From: an uncultured Lachnospiraceae bacterium
GTDB taxonomy: Bacteria > Bacillota > Clostridia > Lachnospirales > Lachnospiraceae
Direction: 5' to 3'
Assembly: GCA_905201915.1 (NCBI GenBank)
Contig: CAJKQE010000095.1
Coordinates: forward strand, 1 to 8,478
DNA: 8,478 nt
The position numbers were made by a program, and so were the translations under genes. The notes below the pieces were generated by a model. It saw only the letters and a program-made list of their open reading frames with translations, was not told where the DNA came from and did no database searches. The first letter of the stretch is position 1; each line of letters begins with the position of its first letter. This document shows positions 5,949-8,478 of this stretch, in pieces.

Positions 5949-7046
5949 ATGAAATTAGGTATTGTAGGGCTTCCTAACGTAGGTAAAAGTACATTGTTTA
6001 ACTCTCTGACAAAGGCTGGAGCAGAGTCAGCGAACTACCCTTTTTGTACAATTGACCCAAACGTGGGAATTGTAGCGGTTCCTGATGAAAGACTAAAACT
6101 GTTAGGTGATTTTTATCAGTCTAAAAAGGTGACACCGGCTGTAATTGAATTTGTAGATATTGCAGGACTTGTAAAAGGAGCATCAAAGGGTGAAGGTCTG
6201 GGAAATCAGTTTTTGGCAAATATCAGAGAAGTAGATGCCATTGTACATGTTGTCAGATGTTTTGAGGATGAAAATGTAATTCATGTGGATGGATGTATTG
6301 ATCCACTGAGAGATATTGAAACAATTAATTTAGAGCTGATTTTCTCTGATTTGGAAATTCTGGAAAGAAGAATTGCAAAGACAACAAAGACAGCCAGAAT
6401 GGATAAAGAAGCAGCAAAAGAATTAGAATTTTTAAAACAGGTGAAGGCACATTTAGAAGATGGAAAGCCTGCATCTTCCATGGAATTGGATGGAGAAGAA
6501 CAGGAACTTTATATGAAAGAGTACAACCTTCTTACATGGAAACCTGTTATTTACGCTGCAAATGTTTCTGAAGATGATTTAGCAGATGATGCAGCATCTA
6601 ATGAGTATGTAGAAAAAGTGAGAGAATATGCAAAAGAAACAGGCAGTGAGGTTTTTGCATTATGTGCAGAGATTGAACAGGAAATTTCTGAACTGGAAGA
6701 GGATGAAAAGAAAGAATTTTTAGAAGATTTAGGTATTCAGCAGTCCGGGCTTGAAAAACTTATTGTTGCAAGCTATCGTTTGTTAGGCTTGTTAAGCTTT
6801 TTAACATCAGGAGAAGATGAAACAAGAGCATGGACAATTAAAGTGGGTACAAAAGCACCTCAGGCAGCAGGAAAAATCCATACAGACTTTGAAAGAGGAT
6901 TTATTAAAGCAGAGGTTGTAAATTATCAGGATTTATTAGATTGTGGTTCTTATGCTGGGGCCAGAGAAAAAGGTCTTGTGCGTATGGAAGGAAAAGAATA
7001 TGTGGTACAGGATGGAGATGTAATCTTATTCCGTTTTAATGTATAA
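5949..7046 (+). CDS. ychF: Redox-regulated ATPase YchF (Obg-like ATPase, OLA1 family)
   Basis: YchF is a universally conserved P-loop ATPase of the Obg superfamily that binds ribosomes and is linked to stress responses. The 365 residues, the usual length, show the P-loop GLPNVGKST (7-15), the YPFCTIDPNVG switch region (30-40), G3 DIAGLVKGASKGEGLGNQFL (70-89) and NVSE (205-208). The NxxE form replaces NKxD and accounts for ATP rather than GTP preference. CAEIEQE (239-245) is the SAE-like G5 region, with Cys in place of Ser. A coiled-coil insert (about 125-200) and a C-terminal TGS domain (about 280-364, ending DGDVILFRFNV) complete it. The ATG at 5949 follows AAGGAGG at 5931-5937. A small Spo0E-like gene follows 47 bp later without a terminator, so the two are probably co-transcribed. 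No convincing promoter was found in the 217 bp upstream. Confidence 0.97.
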   Translation: MKLGIVGLPNVGKSTLFNSLTKAGAESANYPFCTIDPNVGIVAVPDERLKLLGDFYQSKKVTPAVIEFVDIAGLVKGASKGEGLGNQFLANIREVDAIVHVVRCFEDENVIHVDGCIDPLRDIETINLELIFSDLEILERRIAKTTKTARMDKEAAKELEFLKQVKAHLEDGKPASSMELDGEEQELYMKEYNLLTWKPVIYAANVSEDDLADDAASNEYVEKVREYAKETGSEVFALCAEIEQEISELEEDEKKEFLEDLGIQQSGLEKLIVASYRLLGLLSFLTSGEDETRAWTIKVGTKAPQAAGKIHTDFERGFIKAEVVNYQDLLDCGSYAGAREKGLVRMEGKEYVVQDGDVILFRFNV

Positions 7047-7093
7047 AAAAGACAAAAAGACAAAGGCTAAATAAAAAATACAGAGGTGAATGA

Positions 7094-7264
7094 ATGACAG
7101 AAGTAGAACTAAAGGAAGAAATTGAAAATACAAGAAGTGTTTTAAACGTAGCGGTGAGAGAGAGATGGGCAACAGGAAAGGTTTTAGATATCAGTAGAAA
7201 TCTGGACTGCCTGATAGAAAAGTATATGGAAATATGCAATCAAAAAATGGCTGCGGGACAATAG
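7094..7264 (+). CDS. Spo0E-like small protein (putative aspartyl-phosphate phosphatase)
   Basis: This 56-residue protein is predicted to form two helices. Its second half contains ISRNLDCLIEKYM (33-45), which fits the Spo0E family pattern in which a Ser-x-x-Leu-Asp core is followed by a Leu-Ile-x-x-Tyr-like helix. Spo0E proteins dephosphorylate Spo0A-P and so delay sporulation; the family is named from Bacillus and is common in Clostridia. The start is well supported by AGAGGTG (7082-7088) 5 bp before the ATG. It lies directly after ychF and before a strong terminator, so it is the last gene of that transcript. The match is to a very short motif, so specificity for Spo0A is an inference; the protein could act on another response regulator. 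Confidence 0.65.
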   Translation: MTEVELKEEIENTRSVLNVAVRERWATGKVLDISRNLDCLIEKYMEICNQKMAAGQ

Positions 7265-7287
7265 AAAGATTTTAAAAATTACAAAAC

Positions 7288-7329
7288 TGCTACATGAAAT
7301 AGTATTTATTTTGTGTAGCATCTTTTTTA
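7288..7329 (+). terminator. Intrinsic terminator of the ychF transcript
   Basis: Arms 7288-7301 and 7307-7320 form a 14-bp stem (two G-U pairs, TGCTACA/TGTAGCA at the base) with a 5-nt loop, followed by TCTTTTTTAT. It lies 23 bp after the Spo0E-like stop codon. The minus-strand flank is also T-rich, so it may work in both directions. Confidence 0.85.
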
Positions 7330-7465
7330 TGCCATATTCTTTTTTAAATGCGGTACAGGGAATTTCGAAAATCCATATCCTCAAAAGGAAACCTTGCAGA
7401 TTATTAAAAATAAAAAAATTCACAGGAACAGCAAAATCTTTTAATACATTTGTAGGTAAGAACGT
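7330..7465. other. Gene-poor AT-rich stretch with no recognised content
   Basis: No reading frame here has a ribosome binding site or recognisable protein family on either strand, and no stable hairpin was found beyond the flanking terminator. Because it continues directly from the BlaI-like relic on the minus strand, it may be further decayed remains of the same locus, but no match supports this. Confidence 0.4.
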
Positions 7466-7633
7466 TTAGAATGGAAAAAGGAACTGCCAGCACAGGGAGC
7501 AAAAATAAAGCCAGGTTATATGGTGTGTTTTCATGAGTTTCTCTGTTACTTCATTTGTATTGACAGGTGCATGTTACCATATAATCTGCATAACTTCAAA
7601 TTTTACTTCTGAAATTTGGGGAAGCTTTGCCAT
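7466..7633 (-). pseudogene. Relic of a BlaI/MecI-family repressor gene
   Basis: Read on the minus strand from the ATG at 7633, the frame gives MAKLPQISEVKFEVMQIIW, then a TAA stop at codon 20 (7576-7574), then HAPVNTNEVTEKLMKTHH (codons 21-38, to 7520). Both blocks follow the winged-helix N-terminus of BlaI/MecI repressors closely, where one residue normally joins the IIW and HAP blocks, so the stop looks like a point mutation. After codon 38 the similarity ends; the expected SPKT-Q-T-L recognition helix and the dimerisation part are absent, and the frame closes at 7466. A good ribosome binding site GGAGTGA (7647-7641) remains 7 bp before the ATG. Intact BlaI proteins repress beta-lactamase, blaR1 or other genes; no partner gene is left here. 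A 40-codon fragment with a stop is not expected to bind DNA. Confidence 0.7.
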
Positions 7634-7652
7634 AATGTTATCACTCCAAATC

Positions 7653-7664
7653 TTATATTTGTAA
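7653..7664 (-). promoter_or_regulatory. BlaI-box-like dyad upstream of the relic
   Basis: On the minus strand this reads TTACAAATATAA, one base from the symmetric TTACA-NN-TGTAA form resembling known BlaI/MecI boxes. It lies between a possible -10 (TATACT, 7677-7672) and the relic's ribosome binding site, where an autoregulatory site would be expected. No good -35 was found. Confidence 0.4.
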
Positions 7665-7695
7665 TAAATATAGTATAGAGGGTGAAAAAATATCG

Positions 7696-7724
7696 TTGAC
7701 AGTAAAAGGTGCAAATTATATAAT
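7696..7724 (+). promoter_or_regulatory. Consensus sigma-A promoter of udk
   Basis: TTGACA (7696-7701) and TATAAT (7719-7724) are separated by 17 bp, matching the consensus at every hexamer position. Transcription would start around 7731, leaving a leader of about 33 bp before the udk start. Confidence 0.85.
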
Positions 7725-7763
7725 AAAATCGCATTAAACCGAAGTAAAAATAGTGAAATACAG

Positions 7764-8393
7764 ATGGGAAAAAATATGAAAAGTGTGATTATAGGAATAG
7801 CCGGAGGAACAGGTTCCGGTAAGTCAACGTTTACAAATCGATTAAGAGATGAATTTAAAGATGATGTGGCAGTAATTTATCATGATAATTATTATCGTGA
7901 TCAAAGTGATATACCTTTAGAGGAACGTAAAAAAACCAATTATGACCATCCGGATGCAATGGAAACAGAACTGTTAGTACAGCAGCTTCAGGAGCTCAAG
8001 GAAGGTAAGAGCATACAATGTCCTGTGTATGATTATACACAGCATAATCGTTCCGGTGAGGTTCAGACTGTTGAACCGAAAAAGGTTATTCTTTTAGAGG
8101 GAATTCTTGTTTTAGCAGATGAGCGTCTGCGGAATTTAATGGATATTAAAATCTATGTGGAAGCAGATGCGGATGAGAGAATTTTGCGTCGTGTTATCCG
8201 AGATGTAAAGGAAAGAGGACGTGATATTGAAGGCGTAGTAGAGCAGTATCTGACAACGGTAAAGCCTATGCACTATTTATATGTAGAGCCTACCAGAAGT
8301 ACGGCAGATATTGTAATTAACAGCGGTATGAATTCCACAGCTTTTGAATTGGTGAAAAATACCATACAGAAAATTTTAGACAGTGAAGAATAA
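7764..8393 (+). CDS. udk: Uridine kinase
   Basis: Udk phosphorylates uridine and cytidine to UMP and CMP in pyrimidine salvage. The 209 residues, normal for the family, contain the Walker A loop GGTGSGKST (14-22), YHDNYYRDQSDIP (39-51) with the catalytic Asp at 41, the substrate-binding NYDHPDA (59-65) and PVYDYTQHNRS (87-97), EGILVL (112-117) and the lid segment RDVKERGRD (146-154), followed by VKPMHYLYVEPT (166-177). The start could be the ATG at 7764 (MGKN, as in the Bacillus protein) or that at 7776. The first has no clear ribosome binding site, while GGGA (7766-7769) could serve the second; the longer form is reported. It is transcribed alone in this window from a near-ideal promoter. 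Confidence 0.95.
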   Translation: MGKNMKSVIIGIAGGTGSGKSTFTNRLRDEFKDDVAVIYHDNYYRDQSDIPLEERKKTNYDHPDAMETELLVQQLQELKEGKSIQCPVYDYTQHNRSGEVQTVEPKKVILLEGILVLADERLRNLMDIKIYVEADADERILRRVIRDVKERGRDIEGVVEQYLTTVKPMHYLYVEPTRSTADIVINSGMNSTAFELVKNTIQKILDSEE

Positions 8394-8421
8394 AAGGGAG
8401 TTGTCACTTTAGGTGCATATC

Positions 8422-8467
<46 letters not shown>

Positions 8468-8478
8468 AACGGTACTTA

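Noticed and set aside
7184..7423. Minus-strand open frame of 79 codons
   Set aside because: It runs through the ychF transcript terminator and into the Spo0E-like gene, lacks a ribosome binding site and matches no known family.
7560..7585. TTGACA and TATAAT on the plus strand as a promoter
   Set aside because: The spacer is only 14 bp, no gene follows on that strand, and the bases are explained by codons of the BlaI-like relic on the other strand.

Overview
The window looks like chromosome of a low-GC Gram-positive anaerobe, most likely a spore-forming member of Clostridia (Lachnospiraceae-like). The evidence is AT-rich DNA, AAGGAGG-type ribosome binding sites, the conserved order prkC - rsgA - rpe - thiN, and a small Spo0E-like protein. 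The family assignment is an inference; no rRNA or tRNA is present to test it.

Region 1 (1-3629) is housekeeping. It opens with the 3' end of a PASTA-domain Ser/Thr kinase (PrkC type), followed by a terminator hairpin. A 90-residue XRE/HigA-like regulator with its own promoter and operator-like palindrome comes next and separates the kinase from its usual partners. Then comes a tight operon of rsgA (ribosome small-subunit GTPase), rpe (ribulose-phosphate 3-epimerase) and thiN (thiamine diphosphokinase), driven by an extended -10 promoter.

Region 2 (3630-5890) looks like an acquired regulator/pump cassette. A PadR-family repressor (minus strand) and a MATE efflux pump (plus strand) are divergently transcribed from a 200-bp intergenic region holding four copies of the dyad ACTATAA-N-TTATAGT. 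One copy overlaps the putative padR -10 box, one lies inside the pump promoter, and two lie in the pump leader. The cassette is bracketed by two long G-U-rich hairpins.

Region 3 (5949-7330) is ychF, a universally conserved ATPase of the Obg family, followed by a 56-residue Spo0E-like gene and a good intrinsic terminator.

Region 4 (7330-8478) starts with about 430 bp lacking an intact gene. The minus strand there keeps a recognisable BlaI/MecI repressor N-terminus, with ribosome binding site and an operator-like dyad, broken by a stop at codon 20 and then lost. A near-consensus promoter (TTGACA-17-TATAAT) then drives udk (uridine kinase). Just after udk is a 46-bp perfect palindrome built on an (AT)18 repeat.

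No wholly new multi-gene system is evident. The most rewarding signals are the four-site PadR operator array, the BlaI relic, the orphan antitoxin-like gene and the AT palindrome.
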